From Bacillota bacterium (GTDB taxonomy: Bacteria > Bacillota_E > Sulfobacillia > Sulfobacillales > Sulfobacillaceae): a DNA stretch of 8,945 nt. Position 1 is the first letter of the stretch; the number at the start of each line of letters is the position of its first letter. The translations under genes and the position numbers were made by a program. Positions 1 through 6,386 of the stretch are shown here, in pieces. The notes below the pieces were generated by a model. It had not been told where the DNA came from and searched no databases. It was given only the letters and a program-made list of their open reading frames with translations. The DNA is taken from assembly GCA_021820165.1 (NCBI GenBank), contig JAKADW010000067.1:1-8945 (forward strand), in the 5' to 3' direction.

Positions 1-1338
1 CAAGGCTACCTCCTTATTAAATACGCTCGGAATGATGTATTCGGCGGACAATTCTTCTGGGCGTACCACGCTCGCGATGGCTTCAGCCGCCTTGAGTTTC
101 ATCCGTGTGGTGATACGCCGCGCGCGACTATCCAATAACCCACGAAACAGGCCAGGGAAGCACAGCACGTTGTTGATCTGATTCGGGTAATCCGAGCGGC
201 CGGTAGCCAAGACTCGACCGGGGGCCTGCACCAGTTCCGGTTGAATCTCGGGGGTGGGGTTGGCCATCACGAACAAGATGGGGTTGGGCGCCATAGCCTC
301 CACATCTTCCACCGACAAGAGGTTTCCCGAGGAGACACCAATGAACACGTCAGCACCGGTCATGATGTCATGAAGGGAGCCGTCCCTTAGATGGGGGTTG
401 GTACGAGCTGCGTAACGGTTCCATGAGGGGCGGTGAGGGTATTCCCGGGTGCGTACCAAGGGTCCTTCCCGGTCATAACCGACGATGTCGGTCACCCCGG
501 CCTCTAACAATAATTCGGTGGCGGCCGTACCTGCAGCCCCGATCCCGGAGATGACCACCCGGAGATCCTTCAGTTCCTTGCCAACCACTCGAGCAGCATT
601 TAACAGTCCTGCTAGGATCACGATGGCTGTACCGTGCTGGTCGTCGTGAAAGACGGGGATATCGAGACGTCTGCTCAAAGCTTCCTCAATTTCGAAGCAT
701 CGTGGGGCGGCAATATCTTCGAGGTTGATACCTCCAAATGCCGGGGCAAGGCGGACCACGGTATCGATTATCTCCTGGGTGTCGGTCGTATCGAGGCAAA
801 TGGGAACGGCATCTACTTGTCCGAGCCATTTAAAAAGCACTGACTTTCCTTCCATAACCGGTAGGGCAGCTTTCGGGCCTAAATGGCCTAGGCCTAGAAT
901 GGCCGTGCCGTCGGTAACGATGGCAATGGTATTACGCTTCATGGTTAATTGGAAGGCCTTCGAGGGGTCTTGGGCAATGGCTTCCACGACACGCGCGACT
1001 CCCGGCGTATAGATATGGGACAGATCCGCGCGGGTTTTAACCTGAATGCGGGGATGGATTTCGATTTTCCCACCTAAATGCATGAGGAAGGTTCGGTCGG
1101 ATACATTTTCGATGGAGGTGCCGGGCAATTGTACGAGCGCATCTTCCAAATTCTTCAGGTGATCCGGCGAGGGCACCACCACGGTGAGGTCCCGCACCGT
1201 TTGCTCATCCTCGGCCCGAACTAAGTCAAGGGCGATAATATCGCCCCCCAATGAATCCACCAGTTCTACGAGTTGTCGGAAAGGAACGACCTCACGTTGC
1301 ATGTGAAGCCGGATTATATATTGAATCCCCGCTGCCAT
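1..1338 (-). CDS. NAD(P)-dependent malic enzyme with N-terminal ACT domain (C-terminus cut by window edge)
   Basis: This gene encodes a malic enzyme that oxidatively decarboxylates malate to pyruvate and CO2 in the cytoplasm, with NAD+ or NADP+ and a divalent metal. I translated 446 codons without a stop. Residues about 6-80 look like an ACT domain, a small amino-acid-binding regulatory fold. The catalytic part shows YTPGV (110-114), VTDGTAILGLG (141-151), MEGK with candidate catalytic Lys165, NLEDIAAPRCFEIE with metal ligands Glu206 and Asp207, HDDQHGTA with Asp232, a Rossmann glycine motif SGIGAAG (264-270), MANPTPEI, and a QINNVLCFPGLFRG motif near the end. Tyr110 and Lys165 are the expected catalytic pair. 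The ATG at 1338 has AAAGGAGG seven bases upstream; a second ATG at codon 13 lacks such a site. Probably only a few tens of residues are missing. Cofactor choice cannot be read with certainty. The gene is divergent from the SPW-repeat gene. Confidence 0.93.
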   Translation of the reverse strand, partial: MAAGIQYIIRLHMQREVVPFRQLVELVDSLGGDIIALDLVRAEDEQTVRDLTVVVPSPDHLKNLEDALVQLPGTSIENVSDRTFLMHLGGKIEIHPRIQVKTRADLSHIYTPGVARVVEAIAQDPSKAFQLTMKRNTIAIVTDGTAILGLGHLGPKAALPVMEGKSVLFKWLGQVDAVPICLDTTDTQEIIDTVVRLAPAFGGINLEDIAAPRCFEIEEALSRRLDIPVFHDDQHGTAIVILAGLLNAARVVGKELKDLRVVISGIGAAGTAATELLLEAGVTDIVGYDREGPLVRTREYPHRPSWNRYAARTNPHLRDGSLHDIMTGADVFIGVSSGNLLSVEDVEAMAPNPILFVMANPTPEIQPELVQAPGRVLATGRSDYPNQINNVLCFPGLFRGLLDSRARRITTRMKLKAAEAIASVVRPEELSAEYIIPSVFNKEVAL

Positions 1339-1345
1339 TGGCCCG

Positions 1346-1353
1346 CCTCCTTT
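1346..1353 (-). promoter_or_regulatory. Ribosome binding site of the malic enzyme gene
   Basis: AAAGGAGG on the minus strand ends seven bases before the ATG at 1338. It decides the start, placing the ACT domain inside the protein, over the alternative ATG at codon 13. Confidence 0.8.
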
Positions 1354-1526
1354 AGTCTATCCCAGATTTACCTCAAATGCCTCGGATCTTCAAGATATCC
1401 GGCAAAGTTCAGGCCATTTTTTCGCGAGATTTTTACCAAGACTTTGAAATCGTTCGGAAGAGATAGCTCATCTGTCAAAACTCCACAAAATCGGCGAAAT
1501 TTGACCTTATTGGCGAGAAAATGCGC

Positions 1527-1555
1527 TTAACAACTAAAAAGGGAGGGACTATAAC
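1527..1555 (+). promoter_or_regulatory. Sigma-A-type promoter of the SPW-repeat gene
   Basis: TTAACA (1527-1532) and TATAAC (1550-1555) are separated by 17 bases, each one mismatch from consensus. Transcription would start near 1562 and give a short leader of about 35 bases before the ATG at 1597. The rest of this divergent intergenic region (1354-1526) shows no convincing promoter for the malic enzyme gene. Confidence 0.65.
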
Positions 1556-1596
1556 AAAGTTAGAAGCGGTAAGAAAAAACCAGGAGGTGTAAGGCG

Positions 1597-1956
1597 ATGA
1601 CATGGAGAAACGTTCTGATGGCAATCTTTGGTGCGTGGTTTGTGGTGTCGGCGTGGGCGTTGAATCCCATGAAGTCAGACGCCTATCTCTGGACCGCAGT
1701 CATCTTAGGTGGATTGGTCTTGATCGGTAGCGTCTGGGCTTTGTTCGATGGAGCGCACCGGGCTTGGCGGTATTGGTTAGAGGCGTTGTTTGGCCTTTAC
1801 TTGGGGCTGACGCCCTTCTTCTACGGATTTACTAGCCACAGCTCGGCGCTCTGGGTGACCATGATCGTAGGGGCGGCGACGATTGTCGGGGGCCTCTGGA
1901 ATGCGCTCACCCATCTGGACACGAGAAAGAGCCATCCGGCCAACCGAGCTGCCTAA
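1597..1956 (+). CDS. SPW-repeat family small integral membrane protein
   Basis: This 119-residue protein is predicted to be a small inner-membrane protein with four hydrophobic segments at about residues 5-21, 30-49, 61-77 and 83-104. A charged loop (DGAHRAWR, 51-58) joins the two halves, and the tail is basic. The halves resemble each other: GAWFVVSAWALNP (12-24) and GLYLGLTPFFYGF (66-78) match the spirit of the SPW repeat, a duplicated two-helix unit with a conserved Trp/Pro-containing turn. The family has no established biochemical function, and none is claimed here. AGGAGGTG at 1582-1589 precedes the ATG. It has its own promoter and is followed by a hairpin, so it looks monocistronic. Confidence 0.8.
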   Translation: MTWRNVLMAIFGAWFVVSAWALNPMKSDAYLWTAVILGGLVLIGSVWALFDGAHRAWRYWLEALFGLYLGLTPFFYGFTSHSSALWVTMIVGAATIVGGLWNALTHLDTRKSHPANRAA

Positions 1957-1962
1957 TCGTTC

Positions 1963-1992
1963 GCGACCCTTCCCTTCAAGGTTAAGGGTCGC
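1963..1992 (+). terminator. Hairpin after the SPW-repeat gene, possible intrinsic terminator
   Basis: A perfect 9-bp inverted repeat, GCGACCCTT (1963-1971) with AAGGGTCGC (1984-1992), lies directly after the SPW stop codon. It is followed by TTCCTATT, which is T-rich but not a clean T-run, so termination may be only partial. It separates the SPW gene from the proC promoter and leader. Confidence 0.5.
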
Positions 1993-2030
1993 TTCCTATT
2001 CGGATGCCGACGATCTTTTATGTAAGGGGC

Positions 2031-2059
2031 TTGACTCGACCGCCTACAGGATCTATAAT
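2031..2059 (+). promoter_or_regulatory. Promoter of the T-box-controlled proC transcript
   Basis: TTGACT (2031-2036) is followed after exactly 17 bases by a perfect TATAAT (2054-2059). Transcription would start near 2066, just upstream of the first stem of the T-box leader. This is the best promoter in the window. Confidence 0.82.
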
Positions 2060-2065
2060 GCGCAC

Positions 2066-2276
2066 AATATCTTGAGCCGTGGGAACCTAAGGGTTCATAT
2101 ACTCTCTTCTCAGCGAGTGGTGAAGGTGGAAGACCACGAGAGTGGGCCCGTCCCAGTTCCTTGAATGCACGGCACGGAATCCCCCGGTATTGGGAATGAG
2201 AGATGCCTGTCTACTGTGACGGGCAACTAAGGTGGTACCGCGGCCCGTCCGCCCTTAGAGGGGGGACGGGCTTTTT
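2066..2276 (+). promoter_or_regulatory. T-box riboswitch (transcriptional), predicted tRNAPro-sensing, upstream of proC
   Basis: T-box leaders bind an uncharged tRNA and switch between a terminator and an antiterminator. The core AAGGTGGTACCGCGG lies at 2229-2243. Stem I can be built from GCCGTG (2076-2081) with CACGGC (2168-2173), GGAAC (2082-2086) with GTTCC (2156-2160), ACTCTC (2101-2106) with GAGAGT (2138-2143), and GTGG with CCAC at its tip. Stem III is TGCCTGTC (2204-2211) with GACGGGCA (2218-2225). The antiterminator is CTAAGG (2227-2232) with CCTTAG (2253-2258), the seven-base bulge TGGTACC, and GCGG with CCGC. The bulge UGGU would pair with ACCA of a tRNA with discriminator A73, as in tRNAPro. 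Proline codons CCC at 2147-2149 (before G) and 2152-2154 (before A) lie in the expected internal loop; which one is read is unresolved. The leader precedes proC. Confidence 0.9.
2243..2276 (+). terminator. T-box intrinsic terminator before proC
   Basis: GCCCGTCC (2243-2250) pairs with GGACGGGC (2264-2271), followed by TTTTT at 2272-2276. Its 5' arm overlaps the antiterminator pairing arms, so the two structures exclude each other, as required for T-box attenuation. Confidence 0.9.
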
Positions 2277-2299
2277 GTTATGGAGAGAGGAGAAACATC

Positions 2300-3091
2300 G
2301 TGGATGTGGTCATGGTTGGCTCGGGTCATTTAGCCCATGCTTTATGGGAAGGGTGGCATCAGAAGGGGATAGACGTCGAGGTGATTGCGCGATCCAACAC
2401 CCACCAATATTTATGGGACGACGATGTATGGCACAGCGTTGTGCGGTTTGACCCCTTGCACATCGAAGGAAAAGATGCCGTGGTGCTCGCCGTTAAGCCC
2501 AAAGACATGCAGGACACGACCGCCCGGATCAAACCCCACCTCATGCCATCGACTATGATCATCTCACCGGTGGCGGGATGGACGACGACGCGCATTCGCG
2601 AATTAGGGATAGCCAACCCTGTCGCCCGCGTCATGCCGAACGTTTGCGCGGCCGTGGGAGCATCCACCACATTGGTGGCTTTCTCCAGGACCACGGAGGC
2701 GGAAAAGTCTCAGGTGTTGTCGCTTTTTTCTTCGTGTGGCACGGTCGCGGTCATGGACGAAACGCTCATGGACCCCTACACCGCTCTGGTAGGGAGCGGC
2801 CCCGCTTACATTTTTTTGTTGTTGGAGGCGCTCATCGCTGGGGGGGAGCAGTTGGGAGCGGATGCGGGCCGCACCCGCGAGCTGGTGAGCCGCATGGTTG
2901 AAGGAGCGGCTCGATTAGCTCGAGACCGCTCCAAAGATTCGCTATCCGATTGGATTTCACAGGTGGCTTCGCCCGGTGGAACCACCGAGGCACTGTTGGA
3001 GGTGCTGCGCCAAGGCGGATGGCCAACGCTGATTCAGGAGGCCATCGTGGCCGCCTCAGAGCGTGCCCAACAATTGGGGCAGGCTCGCTGA
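2300..3091 (+). CDS. proC: Pyrroline-5-carboxylate reductase
   Basis: The enzyme reduces 1-pyrroline-5-carboxylate to L-proline with NAD(P)H, the last step of proline synthesis, in the cytoplasm. The 263-residue length is normal. The N-terminal Rossmann domain starts with a short GSGHLA glycine loop (7-12), a variant of the usual GxGxMG/A, and contains VKP (65-67), SPVAGW (89-94) and RVMPN (110-114). The C-terminal helical dimerisation domain carries VGSGPAY (164-170) and SPGGTT (224-229), both hallmark motifs. The start is GTG at 2300, chosen because GAGGAG (2287-2292) sits seven bases upstream and the glycine loop would be lost from later starts. It is the only gene behind the tRNAPro-type T-box. 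Its TGA stop abuts the serA stop codon on the other strand. Confidence 0.96.
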   Translation: MDVVMVGSGHLAHALWEGWHQKGIDVEVIARSNTHQYLWDDDVWHSVVRFDPLHIEGKDAVVLAVKPKDMQDTTARIKPHLMPSTMIISPVAGWTTTRIRELGIANPVARVMPNVCAAVGASTTLVAFSRTTEAEKSQVLSLFSSCGTVAVMDETLMDPYTALVGSGPAYIFLLLEALIAGGEQLGADAGRTRELVSRMVEGAARLARDRSKDSLSDWISQVASPGGTTEALLEVLRQGGWPTLIQEAIVAASERAQQLGQAR

Positions 3092-4660
3092 CTAGCCAAA
3101 GACATATACGGATCGAATGTCCGGCTGCTGGTTAATGGCCGTCATCAACTCGGGCGTCGGAAGCGCGTCCAATGACAGGACCATTACCGCCTCGTCACCC
3201 GCCGCCCGACGACCAAGGTAGAGCTGCCCAATATTCATTTGGAATTGGCCAACCGTAGTGCCGACCCGTCCGACGACGCCCGGGGCGTCTCGGTGACGCG
3301 TCACTAACGCGATACCCGGCCAGGGGAGCTCCATGGGGATGCCGGCGATGGTTCGCAAAATGATCTGGCCGCTCTCTCCGATCGAGAACGCAACCTCGCT
3401 TTCCGGGCGACCTTCCCAGCGGAGTGAGATGGCTCTTTCGGGCAACGTCGCACGAGACTCTTCCACCAACAGATGAATGCCTTGCCGTTGGGCGACGACC
3501 AACGCATTGATGGTGTTGACACGTTCGTCCACACGTTGGTCAAGAAACGCTGCCAGTGCCGCTTGGCGAAGCCAGGGGACCGGGGATCCGGAAAGGTGTG
3601 TGCCAAGACTAAGGATGAGGGGTCCCTGAGCTTTAGGCTCGAATCTTGAAAACACGTCTCCCGCGATGCGCACGGCACGTTCGATGGCCACCAAATCGGC
3701 GTCGGGCATCTCCGGGATGGGCACGTTGACAAGGTTGCTGGGCGTTTGATTTTCCAACGCTTGCAAGACCCCACGGGCCGTCATCATCCCAACTTCCACC
3801 ATGGCCTCGTGGGTCGAACCGCCTAAATGCGGTGTGGTGACCAGGTGAGGTACACGGAAGAGAGGAGAGTCCGAATCGGGTGGTTCGTGGCTGAACACAT
3901 CAACGCCGGCGGCCTTGAGGTGGCCTTCTTGGATTAGGCGGGCCAGGGCCTGCTCGTCGATGAGACCGCCGCGAGCGACGTTCATCACGACGGCTCCACG
4001 GGGTAGCAATCGAAGCTCGCGTTCCCCGAGCTTTGGCCCCGATTTCGGGGTGTGGATGGTAAGAATTTCAGAGCTGCGCAGCAAATCATCGAGCGCGGTG
4101 TGTTCTTGAACCTCTAAGGCCCGAAAGACATCGGAGGACAAAAATGGGTCGTAGCTAGCGACCTTCATCCGAAATCCGTGAGCAATGCGCGCTACTTGTC
4201 GCCCTACACGGCCAAGTCCAATGATCCCGAGCTGTCGTTCATAGAGTTCGTGACCGAGGAATCGAGCTCGATCCCAGGAACCCTCGCGAACGTGCTGATC
4301 GCCGGCAGGAATATTCCGCATGGTGGCGAGCATCAGGGCAAAAGTGTGCTCGGCGGCGGCAATGGCATTGGCTCCAGGAGCATTGACGACGGCGATGCCA
4401 AATTCGGTCGCCGCATCGAGGTCCACATTGTCCACGCCCGCGCCCGCACGAGCCACGACTTTGAGTCGTGGGTGGCCGGCTAATAAGTCGCGGGTGAGCC
4501 GATGGGCGCTTCGGATGATGACCGCATCGTAATTGTGCATCATCGACGGCAACTCTTCAGGCGGCAAGAGGTCATAAGCGTCCACGTCGGCGTGCTGCTT
4601 CAGGTATTCGAGCCCTTTGGGGCCTAAGGCTTCGGTAACGAGAATGCGAGGACGGGTCAT
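3092..4660 (-). CDS. serA: D-3-phosphoglycerate dehydrogenase, long form with ACT domain
   Basis: SerA oxidises 3-phosphoglycerate to 3-phosphohydroxypyruvate with NAD+, the first committed step of serine synthesis. From the ATG at 4660 the protein has 522 residues, typical of the long three-part form. Visible parts are a substrate-binding region with RAGAGVDNVD (71-80) and VNAPGAN (92-98), the NAD-binding GLGRVG (148-153) with Asp171 after it, catalytic Arg230 (NVARGGLIDE), Glu259 (HEPP) and His278 (TTPHLGG), an intervening domain (about 310-445), and an ACT domain (about 449-522) with RDAPGVVGRVGT. The ACT domain suggests serine feedback inhibition, which is inferred. An ATG at 4663 also exists and overlaps the upstream TAA (TAATG). 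I prefer 4660 because AAGGAGG (4674-4668) is then seven bases away. It is translationally coupled with the upstream aminotransferase gene. Confidence 0.95.
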   Translation of the reverse strand: MTRPRILVTEALGPKGLEYLKQHADVDAYDLLPPEELPSMMHNYDAVIIRSAHRLTRDLLAGHPRLKVVARAGAGVDNVDLDAATEFGIAVVNAPGANAIAAAEHTFALMLATMRNIPAGDQHVREGSWDRARFLGHELYERQLGIIGLGRVGRQVARIAHGFRMKVASYDPFLSSDVFRALEVQEHTALDDLLRSSEILTIHTPKSGPKLGERELRLLPRGAVVMNVARGGLIDEQALARLIQEGHLKAAGVDVFSHEPPDSDSPLFRVPHLVTTPHLGGSTHEAMVEVGMMTARGVLQALENQTPSNLVNVPIPEMPDADLVAIERAVRIAGDVFSRFEPKAQGPLILSLGTHLSGSPVPWLRQAALAAFLDQRVDERVNTINALVVAQRQGIHLLVEESRATLPERAISLRWEGRPESEVAFSIGESGQIILRTIAGIPMELPWPGIALVTRHRDAPGVVGRVGTTVGQFQMNIGQLYLGRRAAGDEAVMVLSLDALPTPELMTAINQQPDIRSVYVFG

Positions 4661-4662
4661 CA

Positions 4663-5781
4663 TTAGGCCTCCTTCAAAAGTGGGGTCATACTGGCTAGCG
4701 CCTGTTCTGGATGGGGAAGGTGGGGCGCGATGAGAGCTAAACCACCGGCGACATCGGTGACTTCCAGATGCCCAACGTGGCCAATACGTATGGCGTGGGC
4801 ATGCCAAGGCCCTAATCCGCCCGCGATCTGAAGGCCGGACCGTTCCAACGCGCTTCTAAGGCGCGTGGGGTTCATGGTATCGGGCAACCCGAGGGCTGTT
4901 ACGGTAGGCGATGCCACGAGGTCGTCAACCAACAGTGTGAGTCCTCCGGCCTGAGCGAAGGTCCGCACCAGGTCGCGGAGCCGTTGATGGCGCTCTAGGC
5001 GAGCGGCCGGGCCTTCATGGTTCAATAGGGCGAGCGCTGCATCCATCGCGTGCCAGAGGCCCACGGCCGGGGTGTAGGGGAGCCGGTCCGCCAGATAGGG
5101 CCGAAGATCAAAATAGAAGCGGCCGCTGCGGGAATCTGGGAGGACCGCTTCCCGGGCGCGTTCCGAGAGTGCGAGCATCGCAAGGCCGGGGGGACACATG
5201 AACCCTTTTTGCGAGGCGGCAATGATGACATCAATACCCGGGCGTATAGTAAGAGGAATAGAAGGGACGCCGCTGATGCTGTCGACGATGACTAGCGGGA
5301 CCGGGTCTACGTGCCGCACGAGAGCTTCGGCGAGTTGTTCCACGGGATTCTGCACACCCGTGGAGGTTTCATTGTGGGTCACCAATATGGCACGATATTG
5401 AACCGGGTTCTGTATGAGGCGGGTTATAACGGCGTCAACATCAAACGCCTGGCCCCAAGGCGTCTCGAGACGGTCAACGGCAACCCCGTGAGCTTCCGCG
5501 ACTTCTGAAAACCGTCGGCCAAAGAGCCCCGATTCGATGGCGAGCGCCTGATCGCCGGGCTGAAAAAAGTTCTGAACGGCCGCTTCGAGCCCTCCGGTAC
5601 CTGATGCGGGCAATAGGGCGATATGGTTTTTTGAAGGGGCTCCAAAAAGCGAAGCCATTTCCGTTCGCACTCGCTCCTCCACTTCGCGGAAAAGCGTCCC
5701 GCGGTGGTCGCTCATAGCGCGGATCAATGCTTCCTGAACAGGTTCAGGGATGGGTGTCGGGCCAGGTAATAAAATGCGCAT
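4663..5781 (-). CDS. Class-V PLP aminotransferase, probable serine-pathway transaminase
   Basis: This 372-residue fold-type I PLP enzyme belongs to the alanine-glyoxylate / serine-pyruvate aminotransferase branch of class V. It has the N-terminal LPGPTPIPEPV (5-15), the phosphate-binding SGTGG (60-64), Asp167 in VDSISG (pyridine nitrogen), the PLP lysine Lys192 in SQKGFMCPPGLA, and Arg332 in IRIGHVGH, the usual carboxylate-binding arginine. It is not a SerC-type phosphoserine aminotransferase by motif. The ATG at 5781 has AAGGAGG (5795-5789) seven bases upstream. Its TAA overlaps the first possible serA ATG, so the two form an operon behind a serine-type T-box. The inferred role is amino transfer in serine synthesis, either from phosphohydroxypyruvate or linking serine or alanine with glyoxylate or pyruvate. 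The exact substrate is not readable from sequence. Confidence 0.88.
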   Translation of the reverse strand: MRILLPGPTPIPEPVQEALIRAMSDHRGTLFREVEERVRTEMASLFGAPSKNHIALLPASGTGGLEAAVQNFFQPGDQALAIESGLFGRRFSEVAEAHGVAVDRLETPWGQAFDVDAVITRLIQNPVQYRAILVTHNETSTGVQNPVEQLAEALVRHVDPVPLVIVDSISGVPSIPLTIRPGIDVIIAASQKGFMCPPGLAMLALSERAREAVLPDSRSGRFYFDLRPYLADRLPYTPAVGLWHAMDAALALLNHEGPAARLERHQRLRDLVRTFAQAGGLTLLVDDLVASPTVTALGLPDTMNPTRLRSALERSGLQIAGGLGPWHAHAIRIGHVGHLEVTDVAGGLALIAPHLPHPEQALASMTPLLKEA

Positions 5782-6031
5782 CGGGTAGCCTCCTTAGCAT
5801 CTAACGTTGTTGGGGGAATAAAAAATCCGTCCCCCAATTTAGGGACGGTAGAACCCGCGGTGCCACCCTAATTGACGAACGTAAGTTCGCCCACTTGATT
5901 GACCGGATCGCCGGCACGGTCAACTCCTCGCTGACATCCTCCCGAGTGGAATCGAACTCTAAAGAAGCGACTGGTTTTCATCCTCCCAGCTTTCTGGACG
6001 CCTCTCAAAGAATTCTTCTCGTTCATCGGTT
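5782..6031 (-). promoter_or_regulatory. T-box riboswitch (transcriptional), predicted tRNASer-sensing, upstream of aminotransferase-serA
   Basis: The canonical T-box core AGGGTGGCACCGCGG lies at 5869-5855 on the minus strand. The antiterminator forms from TTAGGG with CCCTAA, extended by CAA with TTG, around the bulge TGGCACC, then GCGG with CCGT. Upstream hairpins include TTGACCG (5923-5917) with CGGTCAA (5905-5899) and GGCGAAC with GTTCGTC (5891-5877). Stem I shows CTGG (5989-5986) with CCAG (5974-5971) near its tip and CCGA (6029-6026) with TCGG (5945-5942) at its base. Two serine codons, TCG (5955-5953) and TCC (5950-5948), each followed by A, lie in the 3' part of stem I, so the specifier is uncertain but serine fits. 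The UGGC bulge would pair with GCCA of a tRNA with discriminator G73, as in tRNASer. Confidence 0.9.
5820..5848 (-). terminator. T-box intrinsic terminator before the aminotransferase-serA operon
   Basis: On the minus strand CCGTCCC (5848-5842) pairs with GGGACGG (5833-5827). ATTTTTT follows, giving a T-run at 5825-5820. The 5' arm also supplies CCGT and CCCTAA to the antiterminator, so the two folds are mutually exclusive. Confidence 0.9.
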
Positions 6032-6037
6032 TCGCGT

Positions 6038-6066
6038 ATTATGACAAAATTCTGTTCCGCTGTAAA
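6038..6066 (-). promoter_or_regulatory. Promoter of the serine T-box operon
   Basis: On the minus strand TTTACA (6066-6061) and CATAAT (6043-6038) are separated by 17 bases, each one mismatch from consensus. Transcription would begin near 6031, at the foot of the T-box stem I. Confidence 0.65.
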
Positions 6067-6142
6067 GGGCCTAACAAATAAATAACCCGGTTGTTTTTTG
6101 CATGCAGTCAATAACCACGCGAGAGCGGGGGGAATAGGTTTT

Positions 6143-6170
6143 TTGGCGACTTAATCCACTACCCTAAAAT
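6143..6170 (+). promoter_or_regulatory. Candidate promoter of the manganese catalase transcript
   Basis: TTGGCG (6143-6148) and TAAAAT (6165-6170) have a 16-base spacer. An alternative pair is TTAATC (6151-6156) with TATAAG (6174-6179) at 17 bases, but its -35 is poor. Either start would leave a leader of at least 130 bases before the first good ribosome binding site at 6309-6314. Confidence 0.38.
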
Positions 6171-6181
6171 TCTTATAAGAA
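6170..6181 (+). promoter_or_regulatory. 12-bp perfect palindrome, possible operator
   Basis: TTCTTATAAGAA reads identically on both strands and sits at or just after the candidate -10 of the catalase transcript, where a repressor would block initiation. It does not match the PerR or Fur box, which have a central unpaired base. The regulator is unknown. Confidence 0.35.
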
Positions 6182-6386
6182 CGTTGCCATCGGTTCAAAG
6201 GTCCCTCCGTTTAGGCCCTCGTCTTCGTGAGCAAGCCGCGGTCAAGTCCAAAATCAATCAGCGGAGAGACTCGCGTAAACGATGGCCGGTTATCAGGCCG
6301 GGTAAAAAGGGAGGGTAGGCCATGGTGACCTTCTGGACCGTTGATCGACTGCCAGGCTTACGGAATGCGCATATTACCGGCGGGGG
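6182..6386 (+). other. Catalase leader region with out-of-frame ATG and strong ribosome binding site
   Basis: This stretch contains no recognisable gene. Its notable element is GGGAGG (6309-6314), seven bases before an ATG at 6322. That ATG opens a frame that leaves the catalase frame: it starts MVTFWTVDRLPGLRNAHITG and enters the run of six G at 6382-6387. One extra G there, or a -1 slip on the GGG codon at 6385-6387, would join it to the catalase frame. The catalase frame itself has a stop at 6342-6344 and no ATG between that stop and 6387. Confidence 0.5.

Noticed and set aside
1450..1478. TTGACA on the minus strand (1478-1473) as -35 of the malic enzyme promoter
   Set aside because: The hexamer is perfect, but the sequence 17 bases on (GAACGA) does not resemble a -10, and no better partner lies at 16-18 bases.
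1273..1530. 85-codon plus-strand frame overlapping the malic enzyme start and the intergenic region
   Set aside because: It runs antisense through the start of a confident gene, has no ribosome binding site and shows no family resemblance.
1883..2164. 93-codon plus-strand frame spanning the end of the SPW gene and the proC leader
   Set aside because: The region is fully explained by the SPW gene end, a hairpin, a promoter and the T-box stem I.
4661..4807. N-terminal extension of serA starting at 4807
   Set aside because: It would lie inside the aminotransferase gene, is rich in Arg, Pro and Ser like a shadow frame, and lacks a ribosome binding site. The start at 4660 (or 4663) has AAGGAGG and gives the standard protein.
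6282..6305. Seven-codon frame (MAGYQAG) in the catalase leader as a regulatory peptide
   Set aside because: There is no ribosome binding site at a workable distance and no codon enrichment that would suggest attenuation.
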